Positions 1-7,148 are shown, counted from the first letter of the stretch. The stretch is DNA of 11,047 nucleotides from Acidobacteriota bacterium (GCA_013695405.1 JACDAO010000361.1:1-11047); one strand, 5' to 3'. The notes: generated by a model from the sequence alone, not told the origin. Numbers and translations are program-made.

Positions 1-2678
1 CGGACGGACGGGCCAACGACGTCGACCCGCAGTGGCTCGACGGCGCCATCTACTTCCGCTCCGATCGTGACGGCGAGTTCAACCTCTATCGCTTCGACCC
101 CGCGTCACGGCACGTGACGCGGCTGACCACGCACGACGACTTCCCTGTACTCGGCCTGGCCGCCGCCGCCAACCGGGTCGTCTACGAACAGGCCGGCTAC
201 CTGCACCTGTACGAGCCGGAGACGCGCCAGGCCCGGCGGCTGACGATCGGCATCGGCACCGACCTGGTCGAGCGCCGCGCCCGCTTCGTCAAGGGCCCGG
301 AGTGGATTCGCGCGATGGCGCCCTCGCCGTCCGGGGCCCGGGTCGTCTTCGAGTATCGCGGCGAAATCGTGACGGTGCCGGCCGAGAAGGGCGATCCCCG
401 CAACATCACGGCGACGATGGCCGTACACGAACGATCGCCCGAATGGTCGCCCGACGGCCGCTCGCTCGCCTACGTCTCGGACGCCGGCGGCGAGTACGCG
501 CTCCACATCCGCGCCCAGGACGGCAAGGGTGAGGCCCGCGTCCTGCCCTTGAAAGGCAGCGGCTTCTACGCCACGCCGGTGTGGTCGCCCGACAGCACCC
601 GGATTGCCCTGCGCGACAACGGCCGGCACCTGTACGTGGTCACCGTTGCCACCGGCGCGACCGTGACGGTCGCGACCGAGTCGACCTATCGGCCCGGCCC
701 GTTCGCCGATACCAGCTACGCGTGGTCACCCGACAGTCGCTGGCTGGCCTACACCACCACCAGCAGCGCGCAGGTCCAGTCGGCGCTGCTGTACTCGATC
801 GAACGGCGGCAGTCGTTCCCGATCAGCGACGGCCTCAGCGACGTCAGCGAGCCGGTCTTCGATCGCAACGGCAAGTACCTGTACCTGTTCGCGTCGACCA
901 ATGCCGGCCCGGTGCGCGACTGGTTCTCTCAGTCCAGCGCCGACATGCGGGCGACCAGCGCGATCTACCTGGTGGTGCTGAAGAAGGGCGAGGTCTCGCC
1001 GCTCGCCAAGGAGAGCGACGAGGAGAAGGCGCAGGAGGCAGACAAGGACGCCACCAAGGACGCCGCCGCCGCCGCGGCTGCCGGCAAGACCTCCGCAGAG
1101 ATGCCGCCAGGCACGACGCCATCCGCCGCCGCCAAGCCCCCCGCCAGCCCACCGATCACCGCGATCGACGTCGATGGACTGGCCACCCGCATCGTCGCGC
1201 TGCCGATCCCGAGCGGCGAGTATTCGAGCCTGCAGGTCGGCGAGACCGGCAAGGTGTTCTACCTGCGTCGCGTCGACGGCAAGGCTTCGATCCAGCAGTT
1301 CGACCTCAAGACCCGCAAGGCCGAGGCGTACGTGCCGGCGGCCGAGCAGTACGTGATCACCGCCGACGGCAAGAAACTGCTCTACCGCAACGGCTCGTCG
1401 TTCCACGTCGTGGTCACCAGCAAGAAGGCCGACGGCAGCGAAGGGAAGGTCGACATCGACGCTCTGCAGGTCCGCGTCGATCCGACCGCCGAATGGCCGC
1501 AGATCTTCGACGAGGCGTGGCGGATCAACCGCGACTACTTCTACGCGACCAACTACCACGGCCGCGACTGGCCGGCGATTCGTCGCAAGTACGCCGCGTT
1601 CCTGCCGCACCTGGCGCATCGCACCGACCTGGCGCGCGTGATCCAGTGGATGACCAGCGAACTGGCAGTCGGACATTCCTACGGCGGCGGCGGTGATACC
1701 CGGCGCAAGCCCGGCATCGTGCCGGGCGGTCTGCTCGGTGCCGACTACGACGTGGTCAGCGATCGCTATCGTTTCAGAAAGGTGTACGGCGGGCTGAACT
1801 GGAACCCGTCGCTGCGCTCGCCGCTGACCGAACCGGGGGTCGACGTGCGGGCCGGCGAGTTCCTGATCGCGGTGCAGGGCGTCGACGTGCGGGCCTCGTC
1901 GGCCAATATCCACGCCGTGTTGGAGAACACCGCCGGCAAGCTGGTCGAGCTCACCGTTGGCCCGACTGCGGACGGCGCCGGTTCACGCGTGATCAAGGTG
2001 GTGCCGGTGGAGAGCGAGGCGGCGCTGCGCAATCGCGACTGGGTCGAAGGCAACCTGCGCAAGGTCACCGAGGCCAGCAAGGGCCGGGTCGCCTACGTCT
2101 ATGTGCCGAACACCGCCGGCCTCGGCCACGAATACTTCAAGCGGTACTTCTTCCCGCAGACCAACCGCGATGCGATCATCGTCGACGAACGTTTCAACGG
2201 CGGCGGCCAGGTCGCCGACTACTACATCGACCTGCTGCGTCGGCCGTTGATCAGCTACTGGGCGACCCGCTACGGGGAAGCAATCCGCACCCCGGCCGCA
2301 GCCGTCATGGGCCCGAAGGTGATGGTCACCGACGAGACCGCCGGCTCTGGCGGCGACCTGCTGCCGTGGATGTTCCGCAAGTTCAAGGTCGGACCGATTG
2401 TCGGCAAGCGCACCTGGGGCGGCCTGGTCGGCATCCTCGGCTATCCGGTGTTGATGGACGGCGGCAACGTGACCGCGCCGAACCTGGCCATCTTCACCGA
2501 GGACGGCTGGGTGGTCGAGAACGAAGGGGTGGCACCCGACGTCGAGGTCGAGCAGACGCCGGCCGACGTCATCAAGGGCGGCGATCCGCAACTCGAGCGA
2601 GCGATTGCGATGGCACTGGAGGCACTGGCGAAGAGCCCGGTGACGCCACCGAAGCGTCCGGCTGACCCGGTGCGATGA
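1..2678 (+). CDS. Tricorn-like S41 family serine protease, 5'-truncated by window edge
   Basis: The frame is open from base 3, giving 891 visible residues. The first 37 (including IYFRSDRDGEFNLY) already match the tricorn propeller, so the GTG at 114 is internal and about 150-200 residues are missing on the left. Order: beta-propeller with WSPDG/WSPDS blade motifs at visible residues 148, 194 and 241; a charged, then Ala/Pro-rich linker (about residues 335-384); the core domain with GHSY (His 558, bases 1674-1676); a PDZ-like segment (about 610-660); the nucleophile motif AGSGGD (Ser 782, bases 2346-2348); and ENEGVAPD (Glu 839, bases 2517-2519). These correspond to His746, Ser965 and Glu1023 of Thermoplasma tricorn. 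The residue before the His is Gly where tricorn has Ser745. Such proteins cut oligopeptides; bacterial forms are often exported, but the N-terminus is not visible here. Family call is secure; substrate and location are not. Confidence 0.93.
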   Translation, partial: DGRANDVDPQWLDGAIYFRSDRDGEFNLYRFDPASRHVTRLTTHDDFPVLGLAAAANRVVYEQAGYLHLYEPETRQARRLTIGIGTDLVERRARFVKGPEWIRAMAPSPSGARVVFEYRGEIVTVPAEKGDPRNITATMAVHERSPEWSPDGRSLAYVSDAGGEYALHIRAQDGKGEARVLPLKGSGFYATPVWSPDSTRIALRDNGRHLYVVTVATGATVTVATESTYRPGPFADTSYAWSPDSRWLAYTTTSSAQVQSALLYSIERRQSFPISDGLSDVSEPVFDRNGKYLYLFASTNAGPVRDWFSQSSADMRATSAIYLVVLKKGEVSPLAKESDEEKAQEADKDATKDAAAAAAAGKTSAEMPPGTTPSAAAKPPASPPITAIDVDGLATRIVALPIPSGEYSSLQVGETGKVFYLRRVDGKASIQQFDLKTRKAEAYVPAAEQYVITADGKKLLYRNGSSFHVVVTSKKADGSEGKVDIDALQVRVDPTAEWPQIFDEAWRINRDYFYATNYHGRDWPAIRRKYAAFLPHLAHRTDLARVIQWMTSELAVGHSYGGGGDTRRKPGIVPGGLLGADYDVVSDRYRFRKVYGGLNWNPSLRSPLTEPGVDVRAGEFLIAVQGVDVRASSANIHAVLENTAGKLVELTVGPTADGAGSRVIKVVPVESEAALRNRDWVEGNLRKVTEASKGRVAYVYVPNTAGLGHEYFKRYFFPQTNRDAIIVDERFNGGGQVADYYIDLLRRPLISYWATRYGEAIRTPAAAVMGPKVMVTDETAGSGGDLLPWMFRKFKVGPIVGKRTWGGLVGILGYPVLMDGGNVTAPNLAIFTEDGWVVENEGVAPDVEVEQTPADVIKGGDPQLERAIAMALEALAKSPVTPPKRPADPVR

Positions 2679-2690
2679 TGCCGCCTGGCT

Positions 2691-2719
2691 TTGACAGGCC
2701 ACGCTGCGGCGTGGCGAAA
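2691..2719 (+). promoter_or_regulatory. Possible sigma70-type promoter ahead of the Tat-leader/M14 unit
   Basis: A perfect TTGACA lies at 2691-2696. Eighteen bases on is CGAAAT (2715-2720), which matches the -10 consensus at only three of six positions. TTGACA stands out in such GC-rich sequence, and the 63-bp gap is the only non-coding room upstream of the M14 gene. The weak -10 keeps this tentative; read-through from the tricorn gene is equally possible. Confidence 0.22.
2699..2714 (+). terminator. Small hairpin after the tricorn gene, weak terminator candidate
   Basis: CCACGC and GCGTGG form a perfect 6-bp stem around the loop TGCG, 20 bp after the tricorn stop. There is no following T-run (the next bases are CGAAATAGCG), so intrinsic termination is doubtful. 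It overlaps the possible promoter spacer, so at most one of the two readings is likely to hold. Confidence 0.2.
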
Positions 2720-2730
2720 TAGCGCACTCC

Positions 2731-2736
2731 AGGAGA
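2731..2736 (+). promoter_or_regulatory. Ribosome-binding site of the orphan Tat leader
   Basis: AGGAGA sits five bases before the ATG at 2742. It is a near-ideal Shine-Dalgarno sequence and supports the idea that the short ORF was, or still is, translated. Confidence 0.6.
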
Positions 2737-2741
2737 CTCCG

Positions 2742-2843
2742 ATGCTCAATCGACGTGCATTTCTGAGGGGAGCGTCGGCGGCGGGCGTTGCCGTTGCCAC
2801 AACCACGGCTTTGCTCGAGCCGCACCTCGAGGGCCACTGGTGA
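2742..2843 (+). pseudogene. Orphan twin-arginine (Tat) signal peptide ORF, 33 aa, no mature protein
   Basis: ATG at 2742 opens a 33-codon frame ending at TGA 2841-2843. It begins MLNRRAFLRGAS, a classic Tat motif (twin Arg, then x-F-L), and continues with a mild Ala/Val/Thr hydrophobic stretch (AAGVAVATTTALLE) typical of a Tat h-region. The frame stops before any folded domain, and I could not find a continuation in the other two frames: downstream bases encode the M14 protein and its own Sec-type signal. The TGA overlaps the GTG of the M14 gene as GTGA. The best reading is the 5' remnant of a deleted Tat-exported enzyme that now serves as a short translated leader. A functional small ORF coupling translation to the M14 gene is the alternative. 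The identity of the lost protein cannot be told. Confidence 0.6.
2829..2843 (+). promoter_or_regulatory. Shine-Dalgarno and GTGA stop/start overlap coupling Tat leader to M14 gene
   Basis: GAGGG at 2829-2833 lies six bases before the GTG at 2840, inside the last codons of the Tat mini-ORF. The mini-ORF stop (TGA 2841-2843) overlaps the GTG start by four bases. This arrangement favours re-initiation by ribosomes that finish the leader and fixes the M14 start at 2840. Confidence 0.55.
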
Positions 2844-5614
2844 TCGGGCCTGTCCGAGCGGTGTCGCTGGCTGTCGTGCTGACTGGTCTGACGGCCTCGT
2901 TGTCGTCGGCGCAGCCGCCGTCGTCGGCCGGCGCGCCCACTCCCGGCGCGGCGTCGGCGCTGCTGCCGTTCGCGCCAGGCGTCCGCTACGACGCGTCGGT
3001 GCCGACGCTGCAGCAGGTGCTCGGGTACGAGCCGGGCCAGGTGATCACACCGCCCGATGGCGTGGTGGCGTACCTGCGGGCGCTGGCGCAGGCTGCTCCG
3101 ACCCGGACCCGGCTGATCGAGTACGGCAAGACCTGGGAGGGCCGGCCGCTGCTGGTGCTGGCGATTGCCTCGGCGGAGCGGATGGCGCAGCTCGACACGG
3201 TGCAGCAGGGGCTGGTGCGTCTGGCCGATCCGCGCGGCGTGTCGGCCGGCGACCAACAGCGCCTGATTGCCTCGTTGCCGGTCGCGGTCTGGTTGATGCA
3301 CGCGGTGCACGGCAACGAGATCTCGTCGACCGACGCGGCGCTGCTCGAGGCCTACCACCTGCTGGCGGCGCGCGACGACCCGCAGGTGACGCAGATCCTG
3401 CGCGACGCGCTGGTGCTGATCGATCCGCTGCAGAATCCCGACGGGCGAGCCCGGTTCGTCGCGACCAATGCGCAGGGCGCCGGGGTCGAGCCCGATCCCG
3501 ATCCGATCGCCGCCGAGCACAACGAACCCTGGCCCGGCGGGCGCGCCAACCACTACCTGTTCGACATGAACCGCGACTGGTTTGCGCAGTCGCAGCTCGA
3601 GACCCGCGGTCGCACCAGGTTCTTCCTGCAGTGGTACCCGCAGGTGGTCGTCGATCTGCACGAGATGGGCGGCGAGTCCAGCTACTACTTCGCGCCGCCC
3701 GCCGATCCGCTGAACCCGCACATCTCGTCACAGCAGGTCGGCTGGTTCAACACCATCGGGCGCGCCAACGCCGCCAGGTTCGACGAGCGCGGCTTCCCGT
3801 ACTTCATCCGCGAGGTGTTCGACTCGTTCTACCCGGGCTACGGCGAGTCGTGGCCGATCTTCCACGGCGCGATTGGCATGACGTACGAGATGGCGTCGTC
3901 GCGGGGCCTGGTCTATCGCCGCACCGACGACACGGTGCTGTCGTACCGCGACGGCGTGCTGCGCCACTTCACGGCGGCAATCACCACCGCCGCGACCGCG
4001 GCCGCCAATCGCGAACAGCTGCTCGGTGACTTCGTGGCCTACCGCCGGGCGGCGGTCGCCGACGGCGAGAAGAGCCGGACTCGGGCGTGGCTGGTGCCAG
4101 CGGGCGCTGATCCGTCGCGCACGCATCGGTTCGTGCAGTTGCTGCGCGATCAGGGTTTCGACGTGCTGCAGTCGGCCGAGGCGATCGCCATCGGCACGCG
4201 GACGCTGGCGGCCGGGACCTACGTGATTCCGGCCGGTCAACCGGCCGGGCGCCTGCTCCAGAACCTGCTCGATCCGGCAATTGCGCAGCCTGAGGCCTTC
4301 GTCAAGGAACAGGACCGTCGGCGCCGCAAACGGCTCCCCGACCAGATGTACGACGTCACCGCGTGGCACCTGCCGTCGGCCTTCGACGTCGAGGTGGTGC
4401 CATTCGAACGGCCGGTGTCAGGCATCCGTACGCAGGCCGTGGCCACGGCACCGGCGATTGCGTTGCCCGCCGCCAGGGTCGGCTACGTGATGCCGTGGGG
4501 GACCGGTGCCGCCGCCCTGGTGGTGGCCGCGCAGAAGGCCGGCGTGAAGGTGCGCTTCGCCGACGCCGGCTTCACGATTGCCGGGCGCGCCTACCCGGTG
4601 GGATCGGCGATCATCCGGACCAGCGACAACGCCGCCGACCTTCCGGCCAGCCTGTCGCGGCTGGCCACCGAACACCGTACCGAGGTCGTGCCGATCGACT
4701 CGGCGTTCGTCGACGACGGTATCTCACTCGGCAGCAACGAGGTCGTGGTGCTCAAGGCGCCGCGCGTGCTGCTCGCCTGGGACACGCCGACCTCGTCGCA
4801 GAGCGCCGGGTGGGCGCGCTACGTGCTCGAGCGCCGCTACGGCCAGCGTGTGACCGCGGTGCGCGTCAGTGCGCTGGCGATGGTCGACCTGTCACGCATC
4901 GACGTGGTGGTGCTGCCGTCTGGCCAGTACACGCAGGCAATCACCGGACCGGTCCTGCAGCGCCTCAAGGACTGGGTCACTGGCGGCGGCACGCTGATCA
5001 CCGTCGCCGACGCAACCCGGTGGGCCACCCGCGAAGGCGTCGCGCTGCTCGACACGACGCCAGAACTGCGCGACGGCCGTCCGGAACCGAGTAGCCCCGC
5101 AACAGGGGGCGCGAGTGCGCCCGCCGGGGCCAGTTCCGGGTCGGGGCCCGCGGCGTCCGGATCCGCTGCGGCGACCCGGCCGCCGGCCACGCCGGGTGCG
5201 ACCGAGAGTCCGCGGCAGCCGATCGATCACGAGAAGGCAATCACGCCGAAGGACGAACCGCCGGTGCAGACTTCTGGCGCGCTGATGCGCGCGACGCTGG
5301 ACACCGAGCACTGGCTGACCGCCGGCACCGATGGCGAGGTGCAGGTGCTGGTCGAAGGCACCCGGGTGTTCTCGCCGATCACCATCGACAAGGGCCGCAA
5401 CGTCGGCACCTTCGCCAGCGGCGACGGCGCAGTCGTGGCCGGCCTGATGTGGCCGGAGGCGAAGACGGCCCTCGCCAGCAAGCCGTTCCTGATCGTGCAG
5501 CCGCGCGGCCGCGGGTACGTCATCGCCTTCACCGAGGATCCCAACCACCGGGCCTTCCTCGAAGGCACCGAGTTGCTGTTCATCAACGCGGTGCTGCTCG
5601 GGACAGCGCACTAG
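2840..5614 (+). CDS. Secreted M14 family zinc carboxypeptidase-like protein with C-terminal GATase1-like domain
   Basis: 924 residues from GTG. A Sec signal peptide (VRAVSLAVVLTGLTASLSSA) predicts cleavage after about Ala24. The M14 domain spans about residues 60-390: zinc ligands in HGNE (His157, Glu160) and DLHEMG (His274), NPDG at 199-202, NRD at 244-246, and the likely general-base Glu350 in MTYEM. All key M14 positions are present, so catalysis is expected: zinc-dependent removal of C-terminal residues or cleavage of modified peptides outside the cytoplasm. At nearly three times the size of classical carboxypeptidases, it adds a C-terminal half. This half includes an alpha/beta segment (about 640-740, with VLLAWDTPT and VVVLPSG) resembling a class I glutamine-amidotransferase fold, a Ser/Ala/Pro/Gly-rich linker (about 748-795), and a final beta-rich segment. 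Start choice: GAGGG spacing, signal peptide, and overlap with the Tat leader. Substrate unknown. Confidence 0.9.
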   Translation: MIGPVRAVSLAVVLTGLTASLSSAQPPSSAGAPTPGAASALLPFAPGVRYDASVPTLQQVLGYEPGQVITPPDGVVAYLRALAQAAPTRTRLIEYGKTWEGRPLLVLAIASAERMAQLDTVQQGLVRLADPRGVSAGDQQRLIASLPVAVWLMHAVHGNEISSTDAALLEAYHLLAARDDPQVTQILRDALVLIDPLQNPDGRARFVATNAQGAGVEPDPDPIAAEHNEPWPGGRANHYLFDMNRDWFAQSQLETRGRTRFFLQWYPQVVVDLHEMGGESSYYFAPPADPLNPHISSQQVGWFNTIGRANAARFDERGFPYFIREVFDSFYPGYGESWPIFHGAIGMTYEMASSRGLVYRRTDDTVLSYRDGVLRHFTAAITTAATAAANREQLLGDFVAYRRAAVADGEKSRTRAWLVPAGADPSRTHRFVQLLRDQGFDVLQSAEAIAIGTRTLAAGTYVIPAGQPAGRLLQNLLDPAIAQPEAFVKEQDRRRRKRLPDQMYDVTAWHLPSAFDVEVVPFERPVSGIRTQAVATAPAIALPAARVGYVMPWGTGAAALVVAAQKAGVKVRFADAGFTIAGRAYPVGSAIIRTSDNAADLPASLSRLATEHRTEVVPIDSAFVDDGISLGSNEVVVLKAPRVLLAWDTPTSSQSAGWARYVLERRYGQRVTAVRVSALAMVDLSRIDVVVLPSGQYTQAITGPVLQRLKDWVTGGGTLITVADATRWATREGVALLDTTPELRDGRPEPSSPATGGASAPAGASSGSGPAASGSAAATRPPATPGATESPRQPIDHEKAITPKDEPPVQTSGALMRATLDTEHWLTAGTDGEVQVLVEGTRVFSPITIDKGRNVGTFASGDGAVVAGLMWPEAKTALASKPFLIVQPRGRGYVIAFTEDPNHRAFLEGTELLFINAVLLGTAH
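5085..5220 (+). other. Low-complexity linker within the first M14 protein
   Basis: This part of the M14 gene encodes a run rich in Ser, Ala, Pro, Gly and Thr (about residues 748-795), without hydrophobic core positions. It probably forms a flexible linker between the GATase1-like segment and the C-terminal beta-rich segment. The second M14 gene has no comparable linker at this place. Confidence 0.6.
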
Positions 5615-5619
5615 AATTC

Positions 5620-5643
5620 CAGAATGGCAGAATCGCAGAAGGG
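5620..5643. repeat. Three tandem octamers in the 40-bp convergent intergenic gap
   Basis: CAGAATGG, CAGAATCG and CAGAAGGG follow one another without gaps and share the core CAGAA. They begin six bases after the M14 stop and end 11 bases before the stop of the minus-strand GNAT gene. The block is A-rich against a strongly GC-rich background. It is not a hairpin and has no T-run on either strand, so I do not call it a terminator. A short microsatellite or one piece of a dispersed octamer family are both possible. Confidence 0.55.
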
Positions 5644-5654
5644 CAAGAAGTATC

Positions 5655-6179
5655 TCAGCCCGTCGACCGTGTGAAGACGAGTGCCGTGGCGGGGCCGCCA
5701 GCGGCACCGTGCGGCGCGTAGATGGGTCGCTCGCCCAGATAGCTGAAGCCGCAGGCCAGGTAGAAGCGAGCCGCCGGCTGGTTGCCGGGTAGCACCGCCG
5801 CCTGGAGCGAGGTGGTGCCGGCCGCCACCGACTGTGCGAGCGCGTGCTCGATCAGCGAGCGTCCGATTCCGTGGCGCTGGCACGCCGGGTCGACGTAGAG
5901 CGTGAACAGCTCACTCGTCGCCGCGCTGTCGGCCAGCCCGGTGCCGGCGACACCGACCACATGGTCGTCACGGACCGCCACCGTGAAGCCGAACCATTCG
6001 GGCGAAGCGTCCACCTCGCGCGTCAGCCGCTCGTGACCGTACCAGTGCGCAATGACCCGCGCGAGGTAGTCGTCGCTGACCAGTCCGGCGTACGCCAGCC
6101 GGGTCGCCCGGCCGCAGACGTCGGCGATCGCCGCGACGTCGACGGCCGTTGCCGGTCGGATCGGGAGCGGCGCGATCAC
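5655..6179 (-). CDS. GNAT family N-acetyltransferase
   Basis: 174 residues, the usual length for a single-domain GNAT protein. It is a predicted cytoplasmic enzyme moving an acetyl group from acetyl-CoA to an amine. Motif A is clear: strand ELFTLYVDP followed by the acetyl-CoA loop QRHGIG (Q/R-x-x-G-x-G) and the helix RSLIEHAL. Motif B follows as NQPAARFYLACGF. The N-terminal IRPATAVDVAAIADV is the standard opening beta strand and helix alpha1. The start is GTG at 6179-6177; it overlaps the TGA of the upstream SGNH gene by four bases (GTGA), with no separate Shine-Dalgarno, so translation is probably coupled. The gene meets the first M14 gene tail to tail. The substrate (small amine, antibiotic, protein N-terminus) cannot be told from the sequence. 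Confidence 0.88.
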   Translation of the reverse strand: MIAPLPIRPATAVDVAAIADVCGRATRLAYAGLVSDDYLARVIAHWYGHERLTREVDASPEWFGFTVAVRDDHVVGVAGTGLADSAATSELFTLYVDPACQRHGIGRSLIEHALAQSVAAGTTSLQAAVLPGNQPAARFYLACGFSYLGERPIYAPHGAAGGPATALVFTRSTG

Positions 6180-7114
6180 CCGACCAGCGTCATGAAGCCG
6201 CAGCGTGCCGCCGGCGCGGGCGCGCTGCCGGCGGTGATCGCCGGCAGCAGCAGGTCGGCCAGGTAGGCATAACCAGCGTCGTTGGGGTGGAAGCCGTCAG
6301 CCGAATAGATACCCGGGTCATAGGACCGGCCATCGCACATCGCGTCCACGACCGGCACGCGGCTGGCGAGCGGATTGATCGCCTCGGTGGTCAGGCGCAC
6401 GGCCACCTCCTGCACGATCCGCCGCTCGGCCAGGGGCCGTCCAGCCACGTATGGCAACGCGCCCATGTTGGGCAGGTTCAACACGACGATCAAGGCCCCC
6501 GGCGCCCGGGTGCGGACCGCATCGAGCAGTCGGCCGTAGTCGCGCGCGTACGCCTGCACCTGCTGCGTGAGGTAGCCGGCCGGATCGCCGCCGCCGCGTC
6601 CGGCGCCGATCGCGGTGGCAATGGTGTTGGTGTCGTTAGCGCCGGCGAAGATCGTGACCAACGTCGCCTGCGGTGGCACGAACGGCGCCAGCCGATCGAT
6701 GAAGTTGCCGGGAGTCTGGCGGCCGATGCTGTTGCCGAGGGTCTCGAGATCCGGGCTGAGCACGCCGCCGGGCAGCGACAGGTTGGTCAGGGTCACCTCG
6801 CGGCTGGCGCGCAGGCGTCGCGCGATCACCGGCACGTAGCCGGTGCCGTCGCTGCAGGCCGTCAACGGCAGGCACGGCACGCTGCTGCCGACCCCGGCGG
6901 CATCGCTGGCACCAATCGCGACATAGAACACCGCGCTGGTCCCGGGCGGCGATGGCGCGGTCGGCGACGAGGTCGAGCTGCCGCCCGAGCAGGCCGTCAG
7001 CAGCGCCAGTGCCAGCATCGTCGCGCCGGTTATGACGCGCGACCGGCCGCTGCGGACCGGTCCGGACCGCCTGTTATGATGCGCCGCACGGCGCGTCTCC
7101 GACGACTCGTTCAT
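6176..7114 (-). CDS. SGNH/GDSL hydrolase lipoprotein
   Basis: 312 residues from the ATG at 7114-7112. A hydrophobic stretch MLALALLTAC ends in a lipobox with Cys42, followed by a Ser/Gly/Pro-rich tether, so a lipid-anchored envelope protein is predicted. SGNH blocks: block I is GASDAAG (Ser70, bases 6905-6907) instead of the usual GDS; block II has NLSLPGG; block III is GANDTN (Asn160); block V is DGFHPND (Asp273, His276). All catalytic positions are present, so esterase, lipase or deacetylase activity is plausible. Two Cys (SVPCLPLTAC) just after block I may form a disulfide. The start is uncertain: ATGs at 7150 and 7123 would extend the protein, but 7150 falls on the start of the divergent M14 gene and none has a good Shine-Dalgarno. 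The n-region from 7114 is long (about 32 residues) and Arg-rich. First gene of an operon with the GNAT gene. Confidence 0.87.
   Translation of the reverse strand: MNESSETRRAAHHNRRSGPVRSGRSRVITGATMLALALLTACSGGSSTSSPTAPSPPGTSAVFYVAIGASDAAGVGSSVPCLPLTACSDGTGYVPVIARRLRASREVTLTNLSLPGGVLSPDLETLGNSIGRQTPGNFIDRLAPFVPPQATLVTIFAGANDTNTIATAIGAGRGGGDPAGYLTQQVQAYARDYGRLLDAVRTRAPGALIVVLNLPNMGALPYVAGRPLAERRIVQEVAVRLTTEAINPLASRVPVVDAMCDGRSYDPGIYSADGFHPNDAGYAYLADLLLPAITAGSAPAPAARCGFMTLVG
7053..7069. promoter_or_regulatory. Overlapping 12-bp palindromes, possible operator
   Basis: CGGACCGGTCCG (7053-7064) and CGGTCCGGACCG (7058-7069) are both perfect palindromes and overlap by seven bases. They lie just upstream of an extended -10 element for the plus-strand M14 gene, where a regulator could act. 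They also sit inside the 5' codons of the SGNH gene, and in GC-rich DNA such palindromes arise fairly easily. Confidence 0.25.
7072..7080 (+). promoter_or_regulatory. Extended -10 promoter candidate for the second M14 gene
   Basis: TGTTATGAT is an extended -10 (TG, one base, then TATGAT, five of six consensus matches). No good -35 is seen at 16-18 bp, which is usual for extended -10 promoters. Transcription would begin near 7087, giving a leader of about 60 bases before the ATG at 7149. It lies within the N-terminal codons of the divergent SGNH gene. Confidence 0.4.
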
Positions 7115-7133
7115 GCCTGTCATCCGCTTGTGC

Positions 7134-7140
7134 AAGGAGA
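7134..7140 (+). promoter_or_regulatory. Ribosome-binding site that fixes the second M14 start
   Basis: AAGGAGA lies eight bases before the ATG at 7149. This strong Shine-Dalgarno sequence, plus an ideal signal peptide beginning at that ATG, shows that the in-frame ATG at 7113 is not the start. Confidence 0.8.
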
Positions 7141-7148
7141 GTGCGTCC

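Noticed and set aside
114..116. GTG at 114 as the start of the tricorn gene
   Set aside because: The 37 codons upstream are in frame, uninterrupted and match the propeller, so the gene simply begins left of the window.
2814..2831. Two CTCGAG copies near the end of the Tat leader as a recombination footprint
   Set aside because: CTCGAG is a common six-base palindrome in GC-rich coding DNA. Two copies 12 bases apart are not enough to call a deletion junction.
2441..3721. 426-codon minus-strand frame spanning the tricorn end and the M14 start
   Set aside because: It runs across two real genes and the Tat leader in antisense, with repetitive Arg-rich sequence and no domain.
2788..4029. 413-codon plus-strand frame as a possible continuation of the Tat leader by frameshift
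   Set aside because: Its product is Arg/Ala/Gly-rich without a domain and it shadows the M14 gene, whose own frame carries the signal peptide and zinc motifs.
7113..7148. ATG at 7113 as the start of the second M14 gene
   Set aside because: It would put 12 extra residues, including charged ones, before an otherwise ideal signal peptide, while the ATG at 7149 has AAGGAGA at proper spacing.
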